Numbered from the stretch's first letter, positions 1 through 4,932 are shown. The stretch: 21,319 nucleotides of DNA from a virus (IMGVR_UViG_3300043775_001215:1-21319), one strand, 5' to 3'. Notes: generated by a model not told the origin, from the letters alone. Program-made: numbers and translations.

Positions 1-43
1 CAGCTAAAAAACTGAGGATCTTTCCGTTTGATTAGAGAAAATA

Positions 44-241
44 TCAAAACATAAGTCCCATAAAGAATGCAATAAATAACATTACAGTCAAAGTTAGGTT
101 AGCATATTTCTTTCCTTCTGGGTCTTCTTCCCAGACATTATGTATCTTATTATATAAGGGTTTACTCATAGCATTGTTTACTAAGAATAAAAAACCAAGG
201 ACTAATACACCAAATATAAACATGATTCCTTTCAGTATCAT
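44..241 (-). CDS. Small two-TM membrane protein
   Basis: Sixty-five residues with two hydrophobic stretches, about residues 5-22 and 50-65. A polar, charged linker (WEEDPEGKKYAN region) lies between them. This predicts a two-pass inner-membrane protein or helical hairpin. The ATG overlaps the stop of the upstream DUF3310 gene in an ATGA arrangement at 238-241, so it is probably translationally coupled and is the last visible gene of the leftward operon. I do not recognise a family. The size and topology would fit a superinfection-exclusion or holin-like protein, but nothing in the sequence shows this. Confidence 0.75.
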   Translation of the reverse strand: MILKGIMFIFGVLVLGFLFLVNNAMSKPLYNKIHNVWEEDPEGKKYANLTLTVMLFIAFFMGLMF

Positions 242-603
242 AACGAGTCAATTCTTTTTTGTAAATATACTAAAGCTTTTTGAAGATCCTCCTTTTCAGT
301 AAATTTATTTTTCTTACCAGCCCGGGCAACATACTTAATTACATTACCAAGATAAAAGTCTTTATCCAATCCCCAAGCTTCTAATACTTGAAATACTTCA
401 TAAGTATTATCTTTACCACCATAGTAATCTGGTCTTGGTGGTTCACCCAGGTTCAGAACTCTTTTACTCCAATCTATTTCTTCTGCTGTAGGGCAGGATG
501 GTTTATAAAGGTTAGTGTCCTTTCCATAAACTCCATCTACCATATCTTTATATGGAGATTGTTTATCACTACGAGTGCATGCTTTATATAAATTATTTTT
601 CAT
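238..603 (-). CDS. DUF3310 family phage protein
   Basis: 121 aa. The C-terminal half carries the DUF3310 signature: Y60-Y61-G-G, then E69 V F Q V, W77-G-L near 79, GNVIKYVARAGKK at 86-98, and EDLQKALVYLQKRI at 105-118. The family is common in tailed phages and is sometimes annotated as nucleotide kinase-like, but its reaction is not established and I see no Walker A motif. The first 55 residues are poorly conserved-looking. It sits 3 nt after the GroES-like gene and overlaps the next gene by ATGA, so it belongs to the leftward 44-1400 operon. Family assignment is confident; function is unknown. Confidence 0.9.
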   Translation of the reverse strand: MKNNLYKACTRSDKQSPYKDMVDGVYGKDTNLYKPSCPTAEEIDWSKRVLNLGEPPRPDYYGGKDNTYEVFQVLEAWGLDKDFYLGNVIKYVARAGKKNKFTEKEDLQKALVYLQKRIDSL

Positions 604-606
604 AAC

Positions 607-900
607 TTACCATACTATAATTACATCACCTTCATTAAGAACAAGTTTAATCTGCCCATCTATTTCTATACGTTCCATATGTTCCATATTTAGGGCCCCT
701 GTTCTTACGTAAACTACATCACCTTCATTAACTTCTTCTACTTTATCTCCTATGGCATAAACTGTAAGTCTACTCCATAGTTTAGCAGCCTCTTGCATCA
801 TTGCCTCTTCATCTTTTGCAGACAACTCAAGTCCTGATTTCTTTCTTTCAGGTACACTAAGTAGAATAGTTCTACCTCTTAGTTTTTGAAATGGTTTCAT
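607..900 (-). CDS. GroES-like co-chaperonin (Cpn10 fold)
   Basis: 97 aa, the usual GroES length. The order of elements matches GroES: an N-terminal strand (PFQKLRGRTILLSV), a mobile-loop-like stretch with SGLEL at 22-26 where GroES has GGIVL, then VYAIGDKV (47-54), VNEGDVVYV (57-65) and a C-terminal NEGDVIIVW strand. By analogy with T4 gp31 it would cap the host GroEL ring during folding of phage proteins. Unusual is an extra acidic/helical segment (residues 28-42) right after the loop. The hydrophobic GroEL-contact tripeptide reads LEL instead of IVL, so binding may be altered. Its start overlaps the upstream stop as TAATG. Confidence 0.72.
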   Translation of the reverse strand: MKPFQKLRGRTILLSVPERKKSGLELSAKDEEAMMQEAAKLWSRLTVYAIGDKVEEVNEGDVVYVRTGALNMEHMERIEIDGQIKLVLNEGDVIIVW

Positions 901-1187
901 TATTTATTTTTTAGAGTTAATACTTTTACTACGGACATGGATGCATTTAATATCTCACCTAATGCATGATCAAAGAGTAGGCTTTTTAATGGACCTCTTT
1001 CATTTTCATAGTCTGTCTTTAAAATCTCAGCCATCTCAGCAGCTAGTAACTTTACTTTAGTTACTGTAGTATCATCTAAGTTATCTGGATCTAATCCCAT
1101 TAACTGATGTCCAAATGGGATGATCTTATGCTCAAGCATTTCTGGAGCTTGATCTGGTACATTGTACACTGATTTGTTTTCACTCAT
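900..1187 (-). CDS. Helical-hairpin protein, possible Acb2/Tad1-like nucleotide sponge
   Basis: 95 aa. After a polar N-terminus there is EHKI (19-22), a short linker, a first long helix (V42 to about L56, KVKLLAAEMAEIL), a turn containing NERGP, and a second helix (about 68-92, HALGEILNASMSVVKVL). This layout resembles the Acb2/Tad1 hairpin domain: x-H-(R/K)-K-I, then an I-K-x-x-A-E-x-L helix, then a helix with A-x-x-x-L-x-x-G-x-M-x-L-V-(R/K)-A. Those proteins bind cyclic nucleotides made by CBASS or Thoeris immunity. The resemblance is by eye and several key positions differ; for example the expected Gly before the Met is N81/A82/S83. It lies directly upstream of the GroES-like gene with a 1-nt overlap. 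Treat the function as a hypothesis. Confidence 0.6.
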   Translation of the reverse strand: MSENKSVYNVPDQAPEMLEHKIIPFGHQLMGLDPDNLDDTTVTKVKLLAAEMAEILKTDYENERGPLKSLLFDHALGEILNASMSVVKVLTLKNK

Positions 1188-1205
1188 ATTGTTGGTTTTA
1201 AAAAT

Positions 1206-1400
1206 TTACGCATCATACTTTTGACTAGTATTACCAGTCTGTATTTTTTCTATTTCAGGAGGATCTTGAGAAAGAAGGGTAAACTTAATTCTTTCTAAGA
1301 TACCAATGATATGTGCATTACCATAAGCACCCTCATTAACTCTTACTTCTAACCCATCTTCTTTTTCTGTAATAGAAATAATCACTGTGTCTTTTTCCAT
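1206..1400 (-). CDS. Hypothetical protein, 64 aa
   Basis: A small soluble protein beginning with beta-like segments (TVIISITEKEDGLEVRV), then a helix (HIIGILERIKFTLLSQ) and a polar tail. I do not recognise a family. It is the first gene of the leftward operon that continues through the sponge-like, GroES-like and DUF3310 genes. A hairpin terminator at 1434-1459 separates it from the upstream ATE unit, so it should have its own promoter. The sequence just upstream on the minus strand (1412-1405) reads TATATTTG, matching the Bacteroidota -7 box TAnnTTTG, but it is only a few bases from the ATG. That would require a leaderless or very short 5' end. Confidence 0.7.
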   Translation of the reverse strand: MEKDTVIISITEKEDGLEVRVNEGAYGNAHIIGILERIKFTLLSQDPPEIEKIQTGNTSQKYDA

Positions 1401-1433
1401 GTGACAAATATATAAATTTTTTTTGTTTAAACT

Positions 1434-1459
1434 AAAAACCCCAGAAAATTTCCAGGGTT
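1434..1459 (-). terminator. Rho-independent terminator of the ATE unit
   Basis: AACCC (1437-1441) pairs with GGGTT (1455-1459), and an inner GAA/TTC pairs at 1444-1452. Read on the minus strand the hairpin is followed by a run of five T. It lies between the leftward 1513-2389 unit and the leftward 1206-1400 gene. The same AACCC...AGGGTT arms recur at 2408-2433. Confidence 0.65.
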
Positions 1460-1512
1460 CTTAGCAAATAATAAACTAAATGAAAGTAATCGAAAACAGT
1501 ACAAATATAAAA

Positions 1513-1725
1513 CTATTTTCCAATACTTGGATCTATTTTTCTTCTAAATGTCAAATTATTTTTTGCCCTTATATCTTTATGTGTATACTGCCAGAACTCT
1601 CCAGTCTCATTAATAATCACTGTATAAATAGTATCTGTTTCATGACCATAGTCAGTAACCAACCAAATTACCCCCGGTCCTTTTGGTGTATTCACTTCTA
1701 CTCTATTAGTTGGTTCAAATATCAT
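1513..1725 (-). CDS. Small beta-rich (SH3-like) conserved phage protein
   Basis: 70 aa. A valine/tyrosine-rich set of strands (VEVNTPKGPGVIWLVTD, TIYTVIINETGEFWQYTH) is followed by DIRAKNNL. This is typical of small SH3-barrel phage proteins that begin with a 'turn the genome/sequence-specific GpG' loop; no enzymatic motif is present. It overlaps the end of the upstream ATE-like gene by 11 nt, so the two are probably co-translated. I cannot assign a function. The terminator at 1434-1459 ends this two-gene unit. Confidence 0.72.
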   Translation of the reverse strand: MIFEPTNRVEVNTPKGPGVIWLVTDYGHETDTIYTVIINETGEFWQYTHKDIRAKNNLTFRRKIDPSIGK

Positions 1726-2389
1726 ATCCTATAATTTTAATTTTTTCATCTCTTTCAACTAGTGTCTTATATAACTCTACATCAGTTGACCATTCTTTAC
1801 CAGTCCAAAATTCAAAACCAGAATAGTTACTTTTGTAGAGGCAGCATAACTCATACCCTCCTAACAAATATACATACTCACAACCTAAGACTTTAGCAGT
1901 TTCACATTCATAATACTGAGCAACTGTACCCAGGGAAAGTTTTGGATCCTGATAATCCCATATAAACTGGTATGCCACAAACTGTGTTTCAAACTGTCTA
2001 TATAAACTAATCCCAACTAGTCTATCTGTATGGTATTCTATAACTTGACAATCCTTAAAAGACTCTAGTTTAATATCTCTTTTAAACCCATGGTGATTAC
2101 AATACTTTTCATAGAGCTCTTCATAAATTTCCTGGTTTGCTAATACATCTCCTATAGCAATAGTAACTTTTTTAGATAATTTCTTTGTAGTCTTAGTGGG
2201 TCTATAAACTTTAAGATTTAACCGGGTGCTTCTTTCATTATACCACTTACCCTCCCATGGTATCCATCCTTGGTGTAATGCATCTGTAGTAGATTCATCA
2301 GGATCAAGTATACCATAAGCTCCATTAACTATAACCTCCAGGTCACTAACCTTACCAAACCCAGAGACATGATCAAAGAATACTTTCAT
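1715..2389 (-). CDS. Aminoacyl-tRNA-protein transferase-like (ATE/Bpt) enzyme
   Basis: 224 aa. It matches the arginyl/leucyl-tRNA-protein transferase family in order. T34-x-LHQGWIPWEGKWY (about 36-50) corresponds to the 'LxxxGWRRSGxxxY' segment, and YRPTKTTKKL (62-71) to the 'FxPSRSxRR' segment. EELYEKYCNHH (90-100) corresponds to the 'EYELYxRYxxxRH' helix. The GNAT-like C-terminal half has DRLVGISL (122-129), a YQFIWD strand (140-145), P149-x-LSLGT (151-155), YVYLLGGYEL (172-181), Y185-K and W200. The family transfers Arg or Leu from tRNA to protein N-termini, marking them for degradation. The CxxCxxC cluster seen near the N-terminus of Bpt/ATE is missing here. A hairpin lies in the leader at 2404-2436. 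A ClpS homologue is encoded at 13779-14033. Confidence 0.78.
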   Translation of the reverse strand: MKVFFDHVSGFGKVSDLEVIVNGAYGILDPDESTTDALHQGWIPWEGKWYNERSTRLNLKVYRPTKTTKKLSKKVTIAIGDVLANQEIYEELYEKYCNHHGFKRDIKLESFKDCQVIEYHTDRLVGISLYRQFETQFVAYQFIWDYQDPKLSLGTVAQYYECETAKVLGCEYVYLLGGYELCCLYKSNYSGFEFWTGKEWSTDVELYKTLVERDEKIKIIGYDI

Positions 2390-2403
2390 AAAGTAAAGGT
2401 AAT

Positions 2404-2436
2404 AAAAAACCCCGGGCTTTCAACTCCAGGGTTTTT
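2404..2436. terminator. Bidirectional hairpin terminator or leader attenuator
   Basis: AACCC (2408-2412) pairs with GGGTT (2429-2433). A C/A mismatch follows, then GG (2414-2415) pairs with CC (2426-2427). Six A precede it and five T follow it, so it could work on either strand. It sits only about 15 nt upstream of the ATG of the ATE-like gene (minus strand). If that gene's promoter is further upstream, this is a leader attenuator. Confidence 0.6.
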
Positions 2437-2548
2437 AAACAATAAATCTCTAAGTCATGATACTTAAAAAATCTATACAAACATACAACCTTTTTTTAAA
2501 ATAAAAAATTTTCCTATAGTATTTTTATAGTATATAAGAGATAGTGAT

Positions 2549-2599
2549 GGCCCCCTGCAGCCTGACCCCCCGACCCACTGGCCAGACCTGGTACCCCCC
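2549..2599. other. C-rich GC island
   Basis: 39 of 51 bases are G or C, against a roughly one-third GC background. C-runs are at 2551-2555 (5), 2566-2571 (6), 2574-2576 (3) and 2594-2599 (6). The complementary strand therefore carries four G-runs, though with one loop of about 17 nt, so it is not a canonical G-quadruplex. It also contains the palindrome CTGGCCAG (2578-2585) and CTGCAG. Function unknown: it could be a structured RNA, an origin element or a protein-binding site. Confidence 0.7.
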
Positions 2600-2641
2600 T
2601 ACAAAATCCAACACACATGCCAAGAGTAAAAAAAATAAAAC

Positions 2642-2675
2642 ATTTTCCTTGGGGAAAATCTTTGATTTTTTTTTA
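2642..2675 (+). terminator. Rho-independent terminator before the first cassette
   Basis: ATTTTCC (2642-2648) pairs with GGAAAAT (2653-2659) across a TTGG loop. A T-rich run (2661-2674) follows. It would end any rightward transcript from the GC-island region, just before the promoter motif at 2678. Confidence 0.55.
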
Positions 2676-2677
2676 TG

Positions 2678-2697
2678 TACAACCCTGGACCTAGTAC
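2678..2697 (+). promoter_or_regulatory. TACAACCC-type phage promoter, copy 1
   Basis: TACAACCC (2678-2685) is preceded by a T-tract and followed by TGG and ACCT, a variant of the shared ACTT. It lies 23 nt before the ATG at 2709. It is one of five copies in 2.6-4.3 kb, each placed after a terminator and before a gene. Confidence 0.6.
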
Positions 2698-2708
2698 AAA
2701 TATGTACT
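2693..2708 (+). promoter_or_regulatory. Palindrome abutting the start codon
   Basis: AGTACA (2693-2698) and TGTACT (2703-2708) are perfect inverted repeats around AATA. They end at the base before the ATG at 2709. It could be a repressor operator or a small RNA hairpin limiting initiation. The tetramer GTAC occurs three times in the 33 nt before the gene. Confidence 0.4.
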
Positions 2709-3020
2709 ATGAAAAAATATGAAAATTATGCAACAGTTATTATTAAACTGTTCCAAAAGAAAGACAGTGATTATGTCTTTCTAAAAGATGAAATTAATGA
2801 TGCTATCATATGTAGCAAGCATATTAATTACATCAAACAGATTGGTCTAGAATTCAATGTTCCTTATGTGGCGGAACTTGGATTCTATACCAACAAAGCA
2901 GGTTATAGGGATGCAGATTTTCTGAAAGGAAAAATCTACAGCCATAACCAGCTCCAACCTGTTCCAGTTCCTGATGTTAAGAAGAAGACATCAGGATCTA
3001 AACCAGCTTGGATGAAATAA
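2709..3020 (+). CDS. Hypothetical protein, 103 aa
   Basis: I place the start at the ATG at 2709, not at the GTG/ATG near 2544. The upstream in-frame part crosses a terminator and the promoter motif and is proline-rich from the GC island. The 103-aa product begins MKKYENYATVIIKLFQ and has a mixed alpha/beta look. It ends with a basic tail (VKKKTSGSKPAWMK). I do not recognise a family. It is the first of the single-gene cassettes, bounded by a TACAACCC promoter upstream and a strong terminator immediately after the stop. It is probably expressed early and may be a DNA- or RNA-binding takeover protein, but that is a guess. Confidence 0.7.
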   Translation: MKKYENYATVIIKLFQKKDSDYVFLKDEINDAIICSKHINYIKQIGLEFNVPYVAELGFYTNKAGYRDADFLKGKIYSHNQLQPVPVPDVKKKTSGSKPAWMK

Positions 3021-3056
3021 TGGGGGCCCTTCCCCATTATTTCTTTTTGTTTTTTT
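3019..3056 (+). terminator. Rho-independent terminator
   Basis: AATGGGG (3019-3025) pairs with CCCCATT (3032-3038) across a 6-nt loop. A long T-rich run (3039-3056) follows. The stem starts inside the stop codon of the 2709-3020 gene. The T-run merges into the next promoter motif at 3057. Confidence 0.85.
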
Positions 3057-3076
3057 TACAACCCTTTACTGAACAG
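3057..3076 (+). promoter_or_regulatory. TACAACCC-type phage promoter, copy 2
   Basis: T-tract, TACAACCC (3057-3064), TTT, then ACTG. The ATG of a 23-codon ORF follows 25 nt later. Confidence 0.65.
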
Positions 3077-3089
3077 AAAATTGATTGAT

Positions 3090-3161
3090 ATGAAAAATGA
3101 ATTAGTGTTATCTAATGGAGTTGTTACTATATTATCATGGATTAGAAATCCTAATGCATAA
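3090..3161 (+). CDS. 23-aa micro-ORF in its own cassette
   Basis: A short ORF beginning MKNELVLSNGVV and ending RNPNA. It sits exactly where a gene is expected, 25 nt after a TACAACCC promoter and just before a strong terminator (3186-3222). The neighbouring cassettes with the same promoter carry proteins of 103, 120 and 166 aa. The peptide has no clear membrane helix or motif. The transcript could instead be a small RNA whose function does not need translation. The case for a gene rests on the cassette position, since 23 codons can occur by chance. Confidence 0.4.
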   Translation: MKNELVLSNGVVTILSWIRNPNA

Positions 3162-3185
3162 TTAATAGTTTCATAGTACATATGT

Positions 3186-3222
3186 AAAAGAACTTATGGT
3201 TAAGTTCTTTTATTTTTTTTTT
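3186..3222 (+). terminator. Rho-independent terminator
   Basis: An 11-bp perfect stem, 3186-3196 with 3201-3211 (arms beginning AAAAGAACTT), closes on the loop TGGT. A T-run to 3222 follows. It ends the micro-ORF transcript. Confidence 0.85.
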
Positions 3223-3232
3223 ACCTTCTTTT

Positions 3233-3252
3233 TACAACCCTTGACTTAACTA
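3233..3252 (+). promoter_or_regulatory. TACAACCC-type phage promoter, copy 3
   Basis: CTTTT then TACAACCC (3233-3240), TTG, ACTTAA. The ATG of the 120-aa gene is 24 nt downstream, at 3265. Confidence 0.65.
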
Positions 3253-3264
3253 AAATAAATAATT

Positions 3265-3627
3265 ATGGAAAATAGAATTGAGATTAATGGTAAACAAGTA
3301 ATAGATTTTACACCTGATAATGCAAGAGAAATAGCTCTTGTAGATTTAAAAGTCTTGAAGAGATTGACTGAACAATTTAAAACTAGTAGTTTTGATAGAA
3401 TCAGACATTCTCTGAGAGAAACAATAATGGCCACAACTGATTTAGATTCTTTGGTAGAGAAGTGTGAAGACTTTGCAGCATTCCATAGATCAGTTAACTT
3501 GATTCAGAAATTTAGTTTTGAGTTAACGTCTGATATGGAATCATGCAATGAATCTGGAGTTAGAGTTGTTGGTCGAATTGATCTGGATGATTTGGATACA
3601 TGTGCCAGAGATCATACAGAGTATTAA
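3265..3627 (+). CDS. Hypothetical protein, 120 aa
   Basis: A soluble, mostly helical acidic protein (MENRIEINGKQVIDFTPDNA...). It has a central helix pair rich in R/K/E and a C-terminal acidic stretch (RIDLDDLDTCARDHTEY). I do not recognise a family, and there is no signal peptide or membrane segment. It is a single-gene transcription unit with promoter copy 3 at 3233 and a terminator at 3641-3677. The A-rich leader ATAAATAATT before the ATG is typical of this phage and supports the start. Confidence 0.75.
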   Translation: MENRIEINGKQVIDFTPDNAREIALVDLKVLKRLTEQFKTSSFDRIRHSLRETIMATTDLDSLVEKCEDFAAFHRSVNLIQKFSFELTSDMESCNESGVRVVGRIDLDDLDTCARDHTEY

Positions 3628-3640
3628 CTAATAAAGAATG

Positions 3641-3677
3641 GAAAGAGACTTATATGTTAGTCTCTTTCTGTTTTTTT
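3641..3677 (+). terminator. Rho-independent terminator
   Basis: GAAAGAGACT (3641-3650) pairs with AGTCTCTTTC (3659-3668) across an 8-nt loop. A T7 run (3671-3677) follows. It ends the 3265-3627 gene. Confidence 0.85.
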
Positions 3678-3690
3678 AAAACCTTTTTTT

Positions 3691-3710
3691 TACAACCCTT
3701 AACTTGATAA
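3691..3710 (+). promoter_or_regulatory. TACAACCC-type phage promoter, copy 4
   Basis: T8 tract, TACAACCC (3691-3698), TTA, ACTTGA. The ATG at 3740 is 41 nt downstream, the longest leader of the set. Confidence 0.65.
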
Positions 3711-3739
3711 AAATTAATTATTAACTAAAAAAGTAAATT

Positions 3740-4240
3740 ATGAAACAAACAGTGATGAAACAAGAGAGTAAAGCTAAATCAACAAAGATTATGGCAACCT
3801 ATGCTGGACTAGGAAAGAATAAACAAGAAGGTCATAAGAATTTCGGGAAGAAGTTCTATAAATATGATTTGTCTGGACCAGCTGATGAGATAAAAGAATT
3901 TATAGACCATCCATCTAATAAAGATTATGAAGTAAAATATAATAGAGATGGTCAGGTTCAGTTCTGGTGTAATTGGAAAGATCTGTTCGGTACTATTGGT
4001 TCTAGATATAATGTGTATGTAACATATTATGGAACTTATAATATAGATAAGGCTGAGTCAGAAGATTTATTAGATACTCTAGAACAGTTTGAAGAACGTG
4101 GTATGAGTAATGCTAGTAGAGTGTTTACTGAACATGTTATGGCAACAAGGATGGGTTTAGGTCTGAAGAATACTAGTAGAATTGCTGAACTAGCAAATAT
4201 GTCTAGTGGGGGTGATGCTGATTTAGGAAAGTCTGAATAA
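3740..4240 (+). CDS. Hypothetical protein, 166 aa
   Basis: The protein has a lysine-rich N-terminus and a glycine/lysine patch (GLGKNKQEGHKNFGKK). A central beta-like region is rich in aromatic residues (YEVKYNRDGQVQFWCNW, YNVYVTYYGTYN). The C-terminus is helical and acidic. A second ATG occurs at codon 6, so the exact start could be 15 nt later. I do not recognise a family. It has its own promoter (3691) and a very long terminator hairpin (4247-4298). The basic front and aromatic core would suit a nucleic-acid-binding or inhibitor protein, but this is only a description. Confidence 0.75.
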   Translation: MKQTVMKQESKAKSTKIMATYAGLGKNKQEGHKNFGKKFYKYDLSGPADEIKEFIDHPSNKDYEVKYNRDGQVQFWCNWKDLFGTIGSRYNVYVTYYGTYNIDKAESEDLLDTLEQFEERGMSNASRVFTEHVMATRMGLGLKNTSRIAELANMSSGGDADLGKSE

Positions 4241-4246
4241 GACATC

Positions 4247-4305
4247 AAAAGAGATTGTAATAGAATTCTGTAATAGGAATTCTGTTGCAGTCTCTTTTGT
4301 TTTTA
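4247..4305 (+). terminator. Long-stem terminator (22 bp)
   Basis: Positions 4247-4268 pair along their whole length with 4277-4298 if three G-U pairs are allowed. The outer part is AAAAGAGA/TCTCTTTT and the inner part AGAATTC/GAATTCT. The 8-nt loop is TGTAATAG, and a short T-run follows. It is much longer than the other cassette terminators and may also be a processing site. Confidence 0.8.
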
Positions 4306-4315
4306 CCTTTATTTG

Positions 4316-4335
4316 TACAACCCGCCACTTGGCAA
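4316..4335 (+). promoter_or_regulatory. TACAACCC-type phage promoter, copy 5
   Basis: TACAACCC (4316-4323), GCC, ACTTGG. No sizeable gene follows directly. The next clear ATG with a gene is at 4630, so the transcript would have a leader of about 300 nt or be a separate small RNA. GCC and GGC around ACTT form a short inverted repeat. Confidence 0.55.
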
Positions 4336-4629
4336 AAAAGATGTTTGTAGTTATATCTTGTATACTTAGGTATTATATTTTATATTCTTAAAGGATATAT
4401 AATAGTACAGAAGGATAAGTTATTTAATACTTAATATACTATACTTAACCTATAGAAGTTTCTATATCTTAAGTAGTAAATATACTTTATTGTAAGTATT
4501 TGTGTATTAGTATGTTAGTGATACTTAACCTATACCACTTATTTCTACTTAAGTATACTCAATATAATTACTCTATATTATATATACTTATATAATATTT
4601 TATATAGCTAACTATTTAAATAAACATAT
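4324..4629. other. AT-rich TACTTA repeat array, candidate origin or operator region
   Basis: About 300 nt without a gene and almost entirely A/T. The hexamer TACTTA occurs at 4363, 4428, 4442, 4522, 4546 and 4585. Its complement TAAGTA occurs at 4470, 4493 and 4550, with 4546-4555 forming the palindrome TACTTAAGTA. The 14-mer ATACTTAACCTATA occurs twice, at 4441 and 4521, exactly 80 bp apart. Repeated short sites in a DNA-unwinding-prone stretch suggest a replication origin or a cluster of operators for a phage regulator. Confidence 0.55.
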
Positions 4630-4911
4630 ATGAAAACAAGGATTTATGATTCTTTTGTGATAGGCATTATAGTAGGTGCATTATCCTTTTGTGTAATACA
4701 AGTTATACTTGGTTATACTTATACTAGTTCAGTAACAAAGACTCCGGAAAATGTGTCAAAAGACTGGACAGATGTCGGTGGTAACATCGACATAGAATAC
4801 TATCTTGAAGTAAGTGAAGATAGTATTTGGGTTGAGAATGTAGAAAGCCATAGAGTATATGGTGGTACTTATACTCAATTAGATTCATTAATAACAATAG
4901 ATAACTTATAA
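4630..4911 (+). CDS. Single-pass membrane protein, 93 aa
   Basis: Residues about 8-29 (SFVIGIIVGALSFCVIQVIL) form one transmembrane helix after a short basic start (MKTRIYD). A polar C-terminal domain of about 60 residues follows. There is no signal-peptidase motif, so it is probably an N-terminally anchored protein; orientation is not certain. I do not recognise a family. It follows the TACTTA repeat array, with the leader TTTAAATAAACATAT before the ATG, and is followed 21 nt later by a 77-aa gene. A role at the host envelope is plausible but unsupported. Confidence 0.72.
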   Translation: MKTRIYDSFVIGIIVGALSFCVIQVILGYTYTSSVTKTPENVSKDWTDVGGNIDIEYYLEVSEDSIWVENVESHRVYGGTYTQLDSLITIDNL

Positions 4912-4932
4912 ATCAATTTAAAAACAAATAAT

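Larger units (their letters stand above)
2390..2708. other. Divergent intergenic region
   Basis: About 320 nt between the leftward ATE unit and the first rightward gene. From left to right it holds the bidirectional hairpin (2404-2436) and CAAACATA at 2478-2485, which on the minus strand is TATGTTTG, a match to the Bacteroidota -7 box. Next come a near-copy of the rightward promoter motif (TACAACCT, 2484-2491), the repeated segment TATAGTAT (twice within about 2515-2535), the GC island (2549-2599), a hairpin terminator (2642-2675) and the first full TACAACCC promoter (2678). I see no convincing gene. An in-frame run without stops (from 2544) exists, but its composition and the embedded terminator argue against coding. 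Confidence 0.6.

Noticed and set aside
388-591. Plus-strand ORF opposite the DUF3310 gene
   Set aside because: It is a hydrophobic, Phe/Ile/Trp-rich antisense shadow of a well-supported gene and has no leader or promoter.
2544-2708. In-frame N-terminal extension of the 2709 gene through the GC island
   Set aside because: It would run through a hairpin terminator and the TACAACCC promoter, has proline-rich composition from the GC island and starts with GTG. The ATG at 2709 fits the leader spacing of the other cassettes.
4341-4391. 16-codon ORF (MFVVISCILRYYILYS) after promoter copy 5
   Set aside because: Too short and too AT-driven to separate from chance. It lies within the TACTTA array, so a regulatory explanation is preferred.
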